This document shows, in pieces, positions 7,629-17,072 of a DNA stretch of 64,000 bases (positions within the stretch are counted from its first letter, which is position 1; every line of letters starts with the position of its first letter). Origin of the DNA: Rhodobacteraceae bacterium IMCC1335 (GTDB taxonomy: Bacteria > Pseudomonadota > Alphaproteobacteria > Rhodobacterales > Rhodobacteraceae). Under the pieces are notes generated by a model. The model searched no databases. It had not been told where the DNA came from and saw nothing but the letters and a program-made list of their open reading frames with translations. Position numbers and translations under genes: made by a program. Where the stretch lies: contig CP046864.1 of NCBI GenBank assembly GCA_039640495.1, positions 1,364,001-1,428,000 on the forward strand, read 5' to 3'.

Positions 7629-10439
7629 TTACCCGCTTGGCATGGATAAAATGATATTGAGACCTGACTTGATATAGCGCAATTCTTCTTCGTCAATGGC
7701 GGCCACCTGTCCGCCATCCAAGCGGTCTCCCACTTTTACCATCCGCTTCGACCCATTTGGCATAAGAATCAGGGCTTTCCGGCTGTTTCCAAACCGATAG
7801 GTGCCGAGCAAATTCACTTTTCGGAGATTGAGCCCTTTTTCCAACGTTGCGCGTTCACTTACCCGCGCGCTGCTTGGTTCGTCTGCTACGGGGGAATCGA
7901 CATTGGCTTCATCCCCTTCATCCAAGGCGCTGAACAAACGGCTTATCAAAGTATCAGATTGAGCAAGTTCTGTAAGCTCTGGCCGGATTTTAGGTCGGAT
8001 AGAGGTGTTAAGCGCCTCTTCAAAGGCTTTTTCTTTTGCACGTAAGGCTGCTACAAGGGCTTGCGGGCGGATAAGAGGCCGGCTTTGGGCGAGCATATCT
8101 ATCGCAGGCTCGGGTGCGCGTGGTGTTTGCGGATCGGCGCTGGCAACGGTTTCTTCGTCTGAGGAAACTGAAGGCGGTTTTAAGGCGAGTTCAGAGGTCA
8201 GGTTGGTTTCTGAGCCTTGGTTTTGGGCGTCTTCGGTAGACGCACTTTCAAAAATCGGGTCCCTTGCTTGGTTCCCAAAGCCAGTCACGCTGGGAGGGTC
8301 AAGCCGCGTTAACGCATCAATCGAGGGTACTGCATCCGGTTGTGATATTGCCGTTTTATTGCTGTCTTGCGTTATGATCGATGGAGTCAATTCGGCCAAA
8401 GGTTGCGGCGCCATTGAAGGCGGCCTCAGCGTCACATCTGGCAATACGCGCAGCGCATTCATACTGGGCGAGACAAGCGTTTCTGCAGAAGGTTGCTTCT
8501 GCATTTCGATAGCCGGATCCCCCGTTGCAAGCCCTAGAGGTTTCGCCTTTCTCAGCAGAGGGATTGCAAGATCTTTTGTACTATCGGTCAAAAATTCATC
8601 CGGGCTTTGCAAAATAACCGGATCATGCGCGCGAATATCTGCATCAATTGATGCGATATATAAATCTTCAAGCGTTTTCGCACTTGCTTGATATGGAGCT
8701 TTGGGGGCCATTGGCCAAACCCCTGTCGATACATAAACGCGCCGAAGCTCTTCGGGGGTCATTGGCCCATTGGGGATGAATTCAGGCGTATTAAGCTGGG
8801 AAGACCTAGCCGTTTGTGGAATCTCGATTTTAGCTTCCGGTGCAAGCTCTGTTCCATTGCGCGTATCAGTTGAACTGGGTGTTGCCAGGCTGTCTAAGCG
8901 CGACAGCGCCCGTTTCATTGGCAGTTTTTCTACAATAGAAAGGTCAAAACCGGCAGATGTTTGAAGCTCGGATAGGCCGAGCAATGGCGTTTCGCTGAAC
9001 ACCTCTGCCTTTGTCTGCGTATCGCTTGTGATAAAACCTTCCAGCCCGGTTAAACCCCGGCGCCGTTCTGTTTCTGGAGCTGGCGAGAGCTCTTGTATCG
9101 ATCGCAAAACGTCGATTTGTCTATCTGCCTCTGCCTCTGCCTCTGCCTCTGCCTCTGCCTCTGCGTTTACCGTTTCCATTTTCAACGCAATATCAGTTTT
9201 CGGATTGGCGCCTCGCGTTACAATGAAATATGTTGCTGTAAACCCAGCCAGAAGCACAGAAGCGCTAAGCAGCACAACAGGAAGTCCCCAATCCCGCGCC
9301 TTCAGGACGTTTTTGCGTAGAATAGGGCGCAGTGTTTGTACCAGCGGTACAATGCCTTCAACAAGCAGCTTGTGCCTACAGGTTTTTATAAATTGCGCGG
9401 TGCCTGCGCCGACCAGTTGGCTTTGGCGAAGAACCGCTTGCAGTAGCGTTTTTAAAGCGGCCATGAGCGCGCTAATGCCTGCGCTTAGGCGTTGTTTGAT
9501 TTGACGCAGAACGTTTCGGATCTTCTCGGCTGTAACTCTGTTTTTAAAGCCGCGTCTTTTCAAGATCGGGTCAGCAGGGGGGGATGCAGCGTTTCCGGGA
9601 ACCCGAGCCGCGCTTACATCGAAAACTGCAGGCTTATCAGCCTGCTCTTGCCCTTCTAACTTTCCTTCAATTTGAGAGAGAATGCGGGGGAAGGCAGTGC
9701 CAAGATCATTCAGGCTGACGGGGATATTTTCAGCTTCTTCGTTGATTTGTTTGGTCAGTTGGGTTGGAAGACGAGGCTGTTTTGGATAGGGGCTAGCCGG
9801 CTTTTGTTGCGCCTCTAGTTGCGCCTCTATATGTCCTTTGTTGCGCGCAATGGGTGGCTCTGGTGGGAGTGGTTTGGGGGCGATTTTCAAAAGCGCTTCT
9901 GGGCTGGGCGATGGGGAAATATCAATTTCCTGATCATACCATTCCATTTGCTGTTGGCCGCCGAGCGCGGTGCCAAAAAATACTTCACCGATAAAACTGT
10001 CTTTGGGCGGTATCGCAACATTTCCCAAAGGTTTAAAGCTATGGGCCTCGGCAAAATTTTCTGCCTCTTGCAGCGTTTCAATCGCGACAGCCGCCACGTA
10101 AAGATCATTTTTTGAGGCGATCCAATCAAAGCGCAATTCGGAGACATGATAGGGGGTTGCCCCTTGTAGATGGTCTAATATGACCGTCTCTATATCGTTT
10201 GATTGCGCGCCGTCAGGCCGAAGCAATTTAATGAACTTAATTTGTTCGTTCGGTATCACAAGTTTTACGCTATCGGCTCGTGCATCAAGGCTCAACGCCT
10301 TGCGCCGGATATCAGCAACGTCATTTTCGAAAGTTGCAGCGTCCAATTTTGCCGTGCCAATAATATCCCAGCCCGGTTTTGTTCGATGCAGCAAAGTGAT
10401 GCCATCGAAGGAAAGGGAAAGGGCAAAGTCTGGTTTCAT
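7629..10439 (-). CDS. Large single-pass membrane protein with GspL-like and GspC/PilP-like ends
   Basis: A 936-residue protein. Residues 1-150 resemble the actin-like cytoplasmic part of GspL/PilM (opening DFALSLSFDGITLLHR, later ETVILDHLQGATPY). A basic linker leads to one membrane segment around residues 385-408 (LPVVLLSASVLLAGF). A Glu-Ala hexarepeat follows, then about 420 residues of Pro/Ser/Thr-rich, probably disordered periplasmic linker. The last 65 residues (NLLGTYRFGNSRKALIL to GLNIILSMPSG) look like the small beta-domain (HR) of GspC/PilP. Residue estimates are approximate. No secretion or pilus genes lie nearby. It may span the envelope as a scaffold; a function cannot be assigned. 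Confidence 0.7.
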   Translation of the reverse strand: MKPDFALSLSFDGITLLHRTKPGWDIIGTAKLDAATFENDVADIRRKALSLDARADSVKLVIPNEQIKFIKLLRPDGAQSNDIETVILDHLQGATPYHVSELRFDWIASKNDLYVAAVAIETLQEAENFAEAHSFKPLGNVAIPPKDSFIGEVFFGTALGGQQQMEWYDQEIDISPSPSPEALLKIAPKPLPPEPPIARNKGHIEAQLEAQQKPASPYPKQPRLPTQLTKQINEEAENIPVSLNDLGTAFPRILSQIEGKLEGQEQADKPAVFDVSAARVPGNAASPPADPILKRRGFKNRVTAEKIRNVLRQIKQRLSAGISALMAALKTLLQAVLRQSQLVGAGTAQFIKTCRHKLLVEGIVPLVQTLRPILRKNVLKARDWGLPVVLLSASVLLAGFTATYFIVTRGANPKTDIALKMETVNAEAEAEAEAEAEADRQIDVLRSIQELSPAPETERRRGLTGLEGFITSDTQTKAEVFSETPLLGLSELQTSAGFDLSIVEKLPMKRALSRLDSLATPSSTDTRNGTELAPEAKIEIPQTARSSQLNTPEFIPNGPMTPEELRRVYVSTGVWPMAPKAPYQASAKTLEDLYIASIDADIRAHDPVILQSPDEFLTDSTKDLAIPLLRKAKPLGLATGDPAIEMQKQPSAETLVSPSMNALRVLPDVTLRPPSMAPQPLAELTPSIITQDSNKTAISQPDAVPSIDALTRLDPPSVTGFGNQARDPIFESASTEDAQNQGSETNLTSELALKPPSVSSDEETVASADPQTPRAPEPAIDMLAQSRPLIRPQALVAALRAKEKAFEEALNTSIRPKIRPELTELAQSDTLISRLFSALDEGDEANVDSPVADEPSSARVSERATLEKGLNLRKVNLLGTYRFGNSRKALILMPNGSKRMVKVGDRLDGGQVAAIDEEELRYIKSGLNIILSMPSG
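9125..9164. repeat. In-frame hexanucleotide microsatellite (CTCTGC)n
   Basis: Six perfect CTCTGC units preceded by a partial CTGC sit inside the gene at 7629-10439 just after its membrane segment. On the coding strand each unit reads GCAGAG, adding Ala-Glu, so the protein has an AEAEAEAEAE run. Because the unit is 6 bases, slippage changes length without shifting frame. Confidence 0.9.
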
Positions 10440-10606
10440 TTGCTCGAGTTTATCTTTTACAGCAAGGCTCGGTTGGACCGCGACTACGTCCTTCTAGACT
10501 AGGATGGCGTGCGGGAAAAGCAAAACTATCGCGGCAGGCATAAAATTGCGCTATAGTTGCGTCTGTCACGTGGCGTAAATCCCTTGCTGGAAATGAAGGA
10601 GCGCTT

Positions 10607-11323
10607 ATGTATTTTAAACATTTTATCTGCAGAAATATCATTTACCTCGCGGTCTGTTTGATTTTTTCATCGCAGCTGGCATTCGCAACCCAGCCTGTCA
10701 GAATGCTGACGGTCACCGGCGTGGCAGTGGTCAAGGTTAAACCTGACCAGGCAAAGTTGACCTGGACAATTGAAGCCCGCGCTGATGCACCGGCCTCAGC
10801 AATGAGCGCGCTCAGTTCAAAAACAGCCTCAATCCTCGCCGCCCTTGAAGCTTTTGGCTTGCCCAAAGAGGATCTGGCAAGCTCGGTTTTATCACTGTCA
10901 CCAAATTTTCAATATATTGATCGGCAACCACCTAAATTGCTGGATTATAGCGCCACTACGCGGCTGGAGGTCACAATCAACCATCTTCCTGCCTTTCCAG
11001 AAATTGTTCAAATCGGCCTCGACTTTGGGGTAACGGCATTGGGAAATCTGGTTTTTCTAACCAAGGATGAGGCTCGTTGGCAAAGCCAAGCTCGACAAAA
11101 CGCCATGAAAGACGCGCTGGTAAAAGCGCAGGATTACGCAGAGGCTGCAGATGTGAAATTGGGCCAATTGATCAGCCTGACCGATAGTGTCGCCGAGCGC
11201 AGTGGACCCCCCGGTTTTTTGAGCGCGCAGCGCGGCTTGTCAGAGGCGGGAATTGTGCCAAAAGACGTTGTGTTCAGGCAGTCGGTGATTGCTCAGTATG
11301 AAATAGTGGCCAAGCCGGAATAG
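10607..11323 (+). CDS. Periplasmic SIMPL-domain protein (DUF541)
   Basis: A 238-residue secreted protein. Residues 1-27 are a signal peptide with hydrophobic core IIYLAVCLIFSSQLAFA. The rest is a SIMPL/DUF541 domain, recognised by the start of the mature part (VTGVAVVKVKPDQAKLTWTIEARA), the NFQYIDRQPP segment and the conserved helix DALVKAQDYAEAADVKLGQL. Related proteins form ring-shaped oligomers in the periplasm or outer membrane and are linked to oxidative stress, but activity is not established. GGAG lies before the ATG. Confidence 0.82.
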   Translation: MYFKHFICRNIIYLAVCLIFSSQLAFATQPVRMLTVTGVAVVKVKPDQAKLTWTIEARADAPASAMSALSSKTASILAALEAFGLPKEDLASSVLSLSPNFQYIDRQPPKLLDYSATTRLEVTINHLPAFPEIVQIGLDFGVTALGNLVFLTKDEARWQSQARQNAMKDALVKAQDYAEAADVKLGQLISLTDSVAERSGPPGFLSAQRGLSEAGIVPKDVVFRQSVIAQYEIVAKPE

Positions 11324-11342
11324 CCAGCTTGACCAAAAGTGT

Positions 11343-12638
11343 TTAAACGAATTTTGCAATCTCAAGCGCTTGCTTCAGATCCGCGATCAAATCGTCACTA
11401 TCTTCGATTCCAATTGAGAGGCGAACTACATTTGGCCCAGCGCCTGCTGCAATTTGCTGTTCGGGGCTTAGCTGTCGGTGCGTGGTAGAGGCGGAATGTA
11501 TCACCAATGATCTACTGTCGCCTAAATTGGCCACGTGGCTGAAAATTTCAAGACTATCCACGAATTTTAGGCAGGCTTTATAGCCGCCCTTCAAAGATAC
11601 TGTAAACAAGCTGCCCGCGCCCTTGGGGCAAATTTTTGCGACGCGGTGGTTGTAGGGCGAACTGGGAAGCCCAGCATAGGTCACCGCTTCAACGGCGTCA
11701 TGGGTTTCAAGCCAAGCCGCAATTTTTTGGGCGTTTTCAACATGTCGCTGCATGCGCAGTGATAATGTTTCAATGCCCATTAACGTATAATGTGCTGATT
11801 GCGGGTTAAGCGTCATCCCAAGGTCGCGCAGCCCGATTGCAATGCCGTGAAACGTAAAGGCCAATGGCCCAAATGTTTCATGAAATTTGAGCCCGTGATA
11901 TGCAGGTTCTGGCGCGCTGAGCGAAGGAAATTTATCCGAAGCAGACCAATCAAATTTCCCACTATCCACCACACATCCACCCGTGACCGTACCATTGCCG
12001 GTCAAGAATTTGGTGGTGGAATTCACCACAAGCGTTGCGCCATGTTCGATTGGGCGGCAGAGATATGCCGAAGCGCTGGTGTTATCGACGATCAAGGGTA
12101 GGCCCGCTTCATCGGACAGCGCGCTGATCGCCGGCAGGTCGGTGATATAACCGCCGGGGTTTGCAATTGACTCACAAAACACCGCACGCGTGTCATCATC
12201 AATTGCAGCTTTCACCGCGTCAAGATCATCAAAATCTACAAATTTTGCGCTCCAGCCAAAGCGTTTAATTGTTTGGCTGAACTGCGTGATTGAGCCGCCG
12301 TAAAGCCGCGTTGAAACAACGATATTGCGCCCAGGCTGCATCAGTGGAAACAGCGCCATAATTTGTGCGGCATGTCCGGATGAACAACAAACCGCGCCCA
12401 CGCCGCCCTCTAGGGTTGCAATGCGTTCTTGCAATACGGCCACGGTTGGATTGGTCAATCGCGAGTAAATATAGCCAACTTCTTGCAGGTTAAACAAAGC
12501 GGCTGCGTGATCGGCATCTCGAAACACAAACGCTGTCGACTGATAGATTGGTGTTTGCCGAGAGCCAGTGGCTGGATCAGGCCGGGCGCCCGCGTGTATT
12601 TGTAATGTATCAAACCCGTAGGTTGTTTCGTTTGTCAT
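11343..12638 (-). CDS. metY: O-acetylhomoserine (homocysteine/cysteine) sulfhydrylase
   Basis: A 431-residue Cys/Met-metabolism PLP enzyme. Features are GFDTLQIHAGARPDPATG at the start, the phosphate-binding CSSGHAAQIMAL, and the PLP lysine in NSTTKFLTGNGT. The length and opening match O-acetylhomoserine sulfhydrylase (MetY), which makes homocysteine from O-acetylhomoserine and sulfide, rather than the shorter MetB/MetC proteins. I chose ATG 12638 because GGAG lies 8 bases upstream; the frame is open a further 19 codons. No SAM-II or SAM/SAH riboswitch was recognised upstream. Confidence 0.88.
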   Translation of the reverse strand: MTNETTYGFDTLQIHAGARPDPATGSRQTPIYQSTAFVFRDADHAAALFNLQEVGYIYSRLTNPTVAVLQERIATLEGGVGAVCCSSGHAAQIMALFPLMQPGRNIVVSTRLYGGSITQFSQTIKRFGWSAKFVDFDDLDAVKAAIDDDTRAVFCESIANPGGYITDLPAISALSDEAGLPLIVDNTSASAYLCRPIEHGATLVVNSTTKFLTGNGTVTGGCVVDSGKFDWSASDKFPSLSAPEPAYHGLKFHETFGPLAFTFHGIAIGLRDLGMTLNPQSAHYTLMGIETLSLRMQRHVENAQKIAAWLETHDAVEAVTYAGLPSSPYNHRVAKICPKGAGSLFTVSLKGGYKACLKFVDSLEIFSHVANLGDSRSLVIHSASTTHRQLSPEQQIAAGAGPNVVRLSIGIEDSDDLIADLKQALEIAKFV

Positions 12639-12843
12639 CGATCTAACTCCTAAATCTGTCTCCGCTGTGATAAGAAAGTCAGGCTGTTTAAACAATGCTA
12701 TTATTCTACCTAAAGCGCTTGCTCGCCTAAATTAGGAACATAATATCCTATTTTTTCGCCATTATTGGGAAAGTATTTCCTTTTTGGGAGCTTTGTCCAA
12801 CTTTGAACTTGCAAGGCTTTCCGGCGAAAACCGATTTTTCTGT

Positions 12844-13809
12844 TCAGCGGATCCAATACCCCAAAGCTTTTAATTTATTACGCAGCGCAACCTCACAGAT
12901 TGGTTGATGGCTGCGATCAATCATTCCGCGCAAACGGCGCCCTTGTTTTTGATAAATCATCCGCTGAAAAGCCGGGTGCTGCGACAGACGCGCGCGGATG
13001 TTGCTCTGGTCTGCAAGTTGTTCCAATTTAGCGATGACCCGATCATCCTCTCGAGCGTAAAGAAGGGGTATTCTGCGATAATGACAGCTGGTTTTTGCGT
13101 CCAGCCATCCCCGAGCAAGCGTGTGTTTGCCCCCCCCAAAGCTGTGAATAACCATTGGCAAAACCACTTGGTCCAGCCAAGGGTCTAAAGATTGTCGGGT
13201 GATCCGAGGGCGCGTGCTGGTTTTGATCCTTTGGGCAAACTCTAGGAAGCGCGCGCCGAATTTAGTTGGGTTTTCGTGAAAGAAAAAGCTGGCATTAAAA
13301 TATAAGTACCGTCGCCAATCCTGAGCTGAAAATTGTTTATCAAGCGAGGAAGGATAGTCTACGCCACAGATGTCATAACAATCTTTCCAGATATCCGAAT
13401 AGTGATGCCCTGGCCCCAAAGGTTGTGGCCAAGTTGCTGTGCGGCGCAGCGAGGCAGTTGGGCGCGAAAAATCAAAGGGCACATCGCAGAGCTCATCCAA
13501 GATCAGCGTATCGCTGTCAAAAAACAAAAAGGGTTTGTCGTCGGGAATGGCTGTTAAACATTCTATTTTGTTTCCGTAGGGGTAGCTTTCGCCGAAAACC
13601 TTATTGTCAAAGGCAATGAATTCTGCACCAAGCTCTGCAATCAAATTTTGCCTGTGCTGAGAGCGGATCATTGGGTTATTCGTCCAGGCTTGGTTAAAGC
13701 GCGGTTCAGCAATAAACACCTGCCCTGCGAATTTTGGGCTATTGGCCCGCAGCGAGGCTAAAAAAAGGATTACTTCAAATTCCAGCCGCCCGTTTTGTCC
13801 GACCAGCAC
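12844..13809 (-). CDS. Glycosyltransferase-like protein with DSD motif
   Basis: About 321 residues. The N-terminal half resembles a GT-A nucleotide-sugar transferase: LVLVGQNGRLEFEVILFLAS, a region with ECLTAIPDDKP, then FLFFDSDTLIL, where DSD is likely the metal-binding DxD motif. The C-terminal half is basic and unrecognised. Start is doubtful: GTG 13809 is the first usual start, yet the open frame runs 57 codons further to a TAA near 13983 with no ATG, GTG or TTG, and the codons just before GTG (KFNLVLVGQ) look like family sequence. A non-standard start or a lost start are both possible. Substrate unknown. Confidence 0.6.
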   Translation of the reverse strand: MLVGQNGRLEFEVILFLASLRANSPKFAGQVFIAEPRFNQAWTNNPMIRSQHRQNLIAELGAEFIAFDNKVFGESYPYGNKIECLTAIPDDKPFLFFDSDTLILDELCDVPFDFSRPTASLRRTATWPQPLGPGHHYSDIWKDCYDICGVDYPSSLDKQFSAQDWRRYLYFNASFFFHENPTKFGARFLEFAQRIKTSTRPRITRQSLDPWLDQVVLPMVIHSFGGGKHTLARGWLDAKTSCHYRRIPLLYAREDDRVIAKLEQLADQSNIRARLSQHPAFQRMIYQKQGRRLRGMIDRSHQPICEVALRNKLKALGYWIR

Positions 13810-14227
13810 CAGATTGAATTTTGGTACGGCTCTATCGGGTTGCCTTTTAAAAGCAGGCCATAATTTGGCTTTTCTGTTTTGGGAAATAGGTGGAATCAGG
13901 GCACGTCTTTCATGGTGCAGGTAATGGCTGAGATGACTGCGTAAAGAAGATTTTTGACAATTTTATGGCACTGTATCTGAGACTGGGTAGTCAGATTGAT
14001 CTTCTGCTTAGCTAACGTGGATGAGATTGGTCCCTTTCAATGGATTAATCTTCATTTTGCTTTCAGTTTTCCCGTTGGGTAGGGCCTATAAATTATGCCT
14101 TGCGACGCCTCTTGTAGCTGGTGAGGCCCCCCCCCTTTAGTGTCTGAAGAATAGGAGAGGGTAAAGGTGGCCATAACTTGATGTCTATTGAGTATCTCGC
14201 GAAACATAAATTTTTAAGCCAAAGGCT
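13810..14227. other. Intergenic stretch with no recognisable gene
   Basis: About 420 bases between the glycosyltransferase-like gene and the glycerophosphodiesterase gene. The right-hand half contains a run of nine C at 14127-14135 followed by TTT. The left part (to about 13983) is an open extension of the glycosyltransferase frame without a start codon. No RNA gene or clear terminator was seen. Confidence 0.6.
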
Positions 14228-15157
14228 TCACCAGGTGATGCCTCGATCTGAAAGCCGGCGTTGAACCCGGCCCGGATAATCTGTGACAATCGCGTCGACA
14301 TGTAGATCGATCATCTGATCGATCTCGGTTGGCTCATTGGCGGTCCAAGCTGCAACGCACAGACCCAACTTTTTGGCACGCGCTAGCGTTTTGGGGGTTA
14401 TATCAGCAATATAGGGGCACCAAAGCGCGCCGCCTGCGGCCTCTACCATTTTTGGGATATTATCCTCACATCCAGAAAAATCGGGATTCATTGAATGGGC
14501 TGAATCTTCGCCCTGATGCGATGTATTTTCGGACAATTGGGTGAGAAATGATATTGGAATATCGGGCGCTTGGCGTGCACATTCGGCAAGCAGATTCCAA
14601 TCGAAGCTATGCAAAAGCGTGCGCTGGGAAACCCCTGCAGCGCGGACCAGTCCGATTATGATTTCGATCAACTCCTTGCGATAACGGGTATCCTGCGCAA
14701 AATCAGGGTCTGATTTGATTTCAAGCATGAATTTGGCGTTGGCAAATGGCGGTTGGGCTGCGGCCTTTAGAAGCTGGTAAAGGCTGGGAATACGGATATC
14801 GTTCAGCTGGGCTCTTTCAGGGAAGCGCTGCCCATAGGCGCTCGTGCCATCAATCCACCCGATATCAAATTTTTGGATTTCTGCCCAGCTTAGATCGGCG
14901 ACTTTTGGTTCTTCATTTAAAAAACCTTTATCCGGGCCGCGGCAAATCGCGCCGTGAAGATGATGGTTATGCGTGATGACCGGTACCATATCCGAGGTCA
15001 TCAACACATCAAATTCCAATAGTTGCGTGCCCGTTTGCATCAGAAATTCGAATCCAATCATGGAATTTTCTGGTAAAATACCGCGCGCGCCGCGATGCCC
15101 GACCACGCGAATAAGGTTTGGCCCTCCGCGAAAGGCTTCAACTGCGGGATACTGCAT
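14228..15157 (-). CDS. ugpQ: Glycerophosphodiester phosphodiesterase
   Basis: A 309-residue GDPD-family TIM barrel that hydrolyses glycerophosphodiesters to sn-glycerol-3-phosphate and an alcohol. The catalytic HRGARGILPENS (general-acid/base His), LEFDVLMTSDMVPVITHNHH (metal ligand Asp/Glu and second His) and LEIKSD are all present. The end (VAAWTANEPTEIDQMIDLHVDAIVTDYP) is also typical. The ATG overlaps the ugpC stop as TGATG, so it is the last gene of the ugp operon. No signal peptide, so it acts on imported diesters in the cytoplasm. Confidence 0.92.
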   Translation of the reverse strand: MQYPAVEAFRGGPNLIRVVGHRGARGILPENSMIGFEFLMQTGTQLLEFDVLMTSDMVPVITHNHHLHGAICRGPDKGFLNEEPKVADLSWAEIQKFDIGWIDGTSAYGQRFPERAQLNDIRIPSLYQLLKAAAQPPFANAKFMLEIKSDPDFAQDTRYRKELIEIIIGLVRAAGVSQRTLLHSFDWNLLAECARQAPDIPISFLTQLSENTSHQGEDSAHSMNPDFSGCEDNIPKMVEAAGGALWCPYIADITPKTLARAKKLGLCVAAWTANEPTEIDQMIDLHVDAIVTDYPGRVQRRLSDRGITW

Positions 15158-16215
15158 CAAACTGGTAACCTGCGCCCTGTCTCTGGATCGAACAGATGGA
15201 TATTGGCTGGCTCAACGGCAAAGCCGATGTGAAAGGATTTGGTTTCCAAAAGATGCACGCCGGGTAAACTGGCAGTGATTGCTATATTGTCGAACCTCGT
15301 TAATTTTCCATGCAGCAGCGTGTTCGCACCCAGCGGTTCTGACATTTGTATCGAAGCGTTCAAAGCCGCATCGGATGTTTTTACCAAATGCTCAGGACGG
15401 ATCCCAAGCTTGACAGGGCCATCGCGGCTCTGAGCGGGCCCAATAGGCAGATCTTTTATTTTCACCTGGCCGCCTTCGACATGGGCATCGAAGATATTCA
15501 TTGCCGGGCTACCGATAAATTGAGCTGCAAAGAGGGTTTGTGGCTTTTCATATACGTCTAGAGGCGTGCCGATCTGTTCTGCGATGCCTCCATTCATCAC
15601 GATCATACGGTCGGCCATGGTCATGGCTTCAACTTGATCATGGGTCACATAAAGCGTGGTGATCCCCAATTTTTCCTGCAATTCGCGAATTTCGAGCCGC
15701 ATTTGAACGCGCAATTTGGCATCCAGATTTGACAGGGGTTCATCGAATAAAAATACCGATGGTTCGCGCACGATGGCCCGCCCCATGGCCACGCGTTGAC
15801 GTTGACCGCCAGATAATTGGCGGGGTTTGCGCTCTAATAAGGGCTCTATTTGCAACAGCTTTGCCGCATCTTGAACCTTGGCGTCAATTTCGCTTTTGGG
15901 CAATTTTGCAATTTTTAAACCATAGCCCATATTTTGGCGCACGGACATATGCGGGTACAGCGCGTAATTTTGGAACACCATGGCAATGTCGCGATCCATC
16001 GGCTCTTTGTCATTCGCGCGTTCATCGCCAATAAAAATATCGCCCGATGTTATGGTCTCAAGCCCGGCAACCATGCGTAGAAGCGTTGATTTTCCACAGC
16101 CTGATGGGCCGACAATCACGATAAATTCGCCATCCTTAATTTCAGCATTTATCCCATAGATAACATCTGTGGCCCCAAAACTTTTCTTGATATTTTTTAA
16201 CGTAACATTTGCCAT
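15157..16215 (-). CDS. ugpC: ABC transporter ATP-binding protein for sn-glycerol-3-phosphate
   Basis: A 352-residue MalK/UgpC-type ATPase. It has Walker A GPSGCGKST, Q-loop VFQNYALYPHMSV, signature LSGGQRQRVAMGRA, Walker B VFLFDEPLSNLDAKLR and switch VTHDQ, followed by a TOBE regulatory domain over the last 110 residues. It powers the UgpAE permease. It sits 2 bases after ugpE and overlaps ugpQ by TGATG, so the genes are translationally coupled. Confidence 0.93.
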   Translation of the reverse strand: MANVTLKNIKKSFGATDVIYGINAEIKDGEFIVIVGPSGCGKSTLLRMVAGLETITSGDIFIGDERANDKEPMDRDIAMVFQNYALYPHMSVRQNMGYGLKIAKLPKSEIDAKVQDAAKLLQIEPLLERKPRQLSGGQRQRVAMGRAIVREPSVFLFDEPLSNLDAKLRVQMRLEIRELQEKLGITTLYVTHDQVEAMTMADRMIVMNGGIAEQIGTPLDVYEKPQTLFAAQFIGSPAMNIFDAHVEGGQVKIKDLPIGPAQSRDGPVKLGIRPEHLVKTSDAALNASIQMSEPLGANTLLHGKLTRFDNIAITASLPGVHLLETKSFHIGFAVEPANIHLFDPETGRRLPV

Positions 16216-16217
16216 TT

Positions 16218-17072
16218 TTATTTCTCACTATCGACAAGGCCGCGCACGAATAGCTTTTGCATCGAGACGACAACGATAACAGGGGGGATCATCGCCAGAA
16301 TTGATGTTGCCATGATCACGGGCCATTCGGCCACATCATCGCCGCTGGGGAACATTTGCTTTATACCCATCACGATCGTGTTCATCTCAGGGTCGGTTGT
16401 AATCAAAAGGGGCCAAAGATATTGGTTCCAACCATAGATGAACAAGATCACGAAGAGCGCCGCGATATTTGTGCGGCTCATAGGCAGAACGATATCAATA
16501 AAAAACCGCATCGGTTGCGCGCCGTCAACGCGGGCAGCCTCAGCCAGCTCATCCGGAATGGTAAGAAAAAATTGCCGAAATAGAAAAGTTGCGGTGGCCG
16601 ATGCGATAAGCGGGAAGATAAGTCCAGAATAGCTGTTCAGCATACCAAAGCCGGCCACCACTTCAAAAGTGGGTAAAATGCGCACTTCGACGGGAAGCAT
16701 CAAGGTTAAGAAAATCATCCAAAAGAAAATGGTGCGGCCCGGAAAGCGAAAATAAACAATAGCAAAAGCACTGAGCAGAGAGATGATAATTTTGCCAACG
16801 GCAATTCCGATCGCCATAATCAAACTGTTCATCAACATGGTGGCCACGGGCACGTTTACCCCCGACACCAAGGCAGTTTTATAATTGTCCCAAAAGTGGC
16901 TTCCTGGCAGGAGAGGCATGGGCGGCGAGACGATCTCCGGTTGCGTCACGGTTGATGCAACAAAGGCCAGCCAGATCGGAAAGAAAATAATCAAAACGCC
17001 GGTAATCATGAAACCATGCGTCAGCCAAAGGCCCATGCCGCGTTTTTCAACCATGCCAGAGCGCTGTTCCAT
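16218..17072 (-). CDS. ugpE: ABC transporter permease for sn-glycerol-3-phosphate
   Basis: A 284-residue MalG-type inner-membrane permease with six predicted membrane segments. The EAA loop that docks on the ATPase is [20 protein letters not shown]. The opening ([21 protein letters not shown]) matches UgpE. Its ATG overlaps the ugpA stop (TGATG). It forms the channel with UgpA. Confidence 0.92.
   Translation of the reverse strand: MEQRSGMVEKRGMGLWLTHGFMITGVLIIFFPIWLAFVASTVTQPEIVSPPMPLLPGSHFWDNYKTALVSGVNVPVATMLMNSLIMAIGIAVGKIIISLLSAFAIVYFRFPGRTIFFWMIFLTLMLPVEVRILPTFEVVAGFGMLNSYSGLIFPLIASATATFLFRQFFLTIPDELAEAARVDGAQPMRFFIDIVLPMSRTNIAALFVILFIYGWNQYLWPLLITTDPEMNTIVMGIKQMFPSGDDVAEWPVIMATSILAMIPPVIVVVSMQKLFVRGLVDSEK

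Noticed and set aside
9125..9164. Microsatellite as an on/off phase-variation switch
   Set aside because: The unit is six bases, so gain or loss of units keeps the reading frame.
12639..12843. Possible SAM riboswitch upstream of the metY-type gene
   Set aside because: No SAM-II or SAM/SAH core could be matched; only short AT-rich sequence and a GGAG ribosome-binding site are seen.
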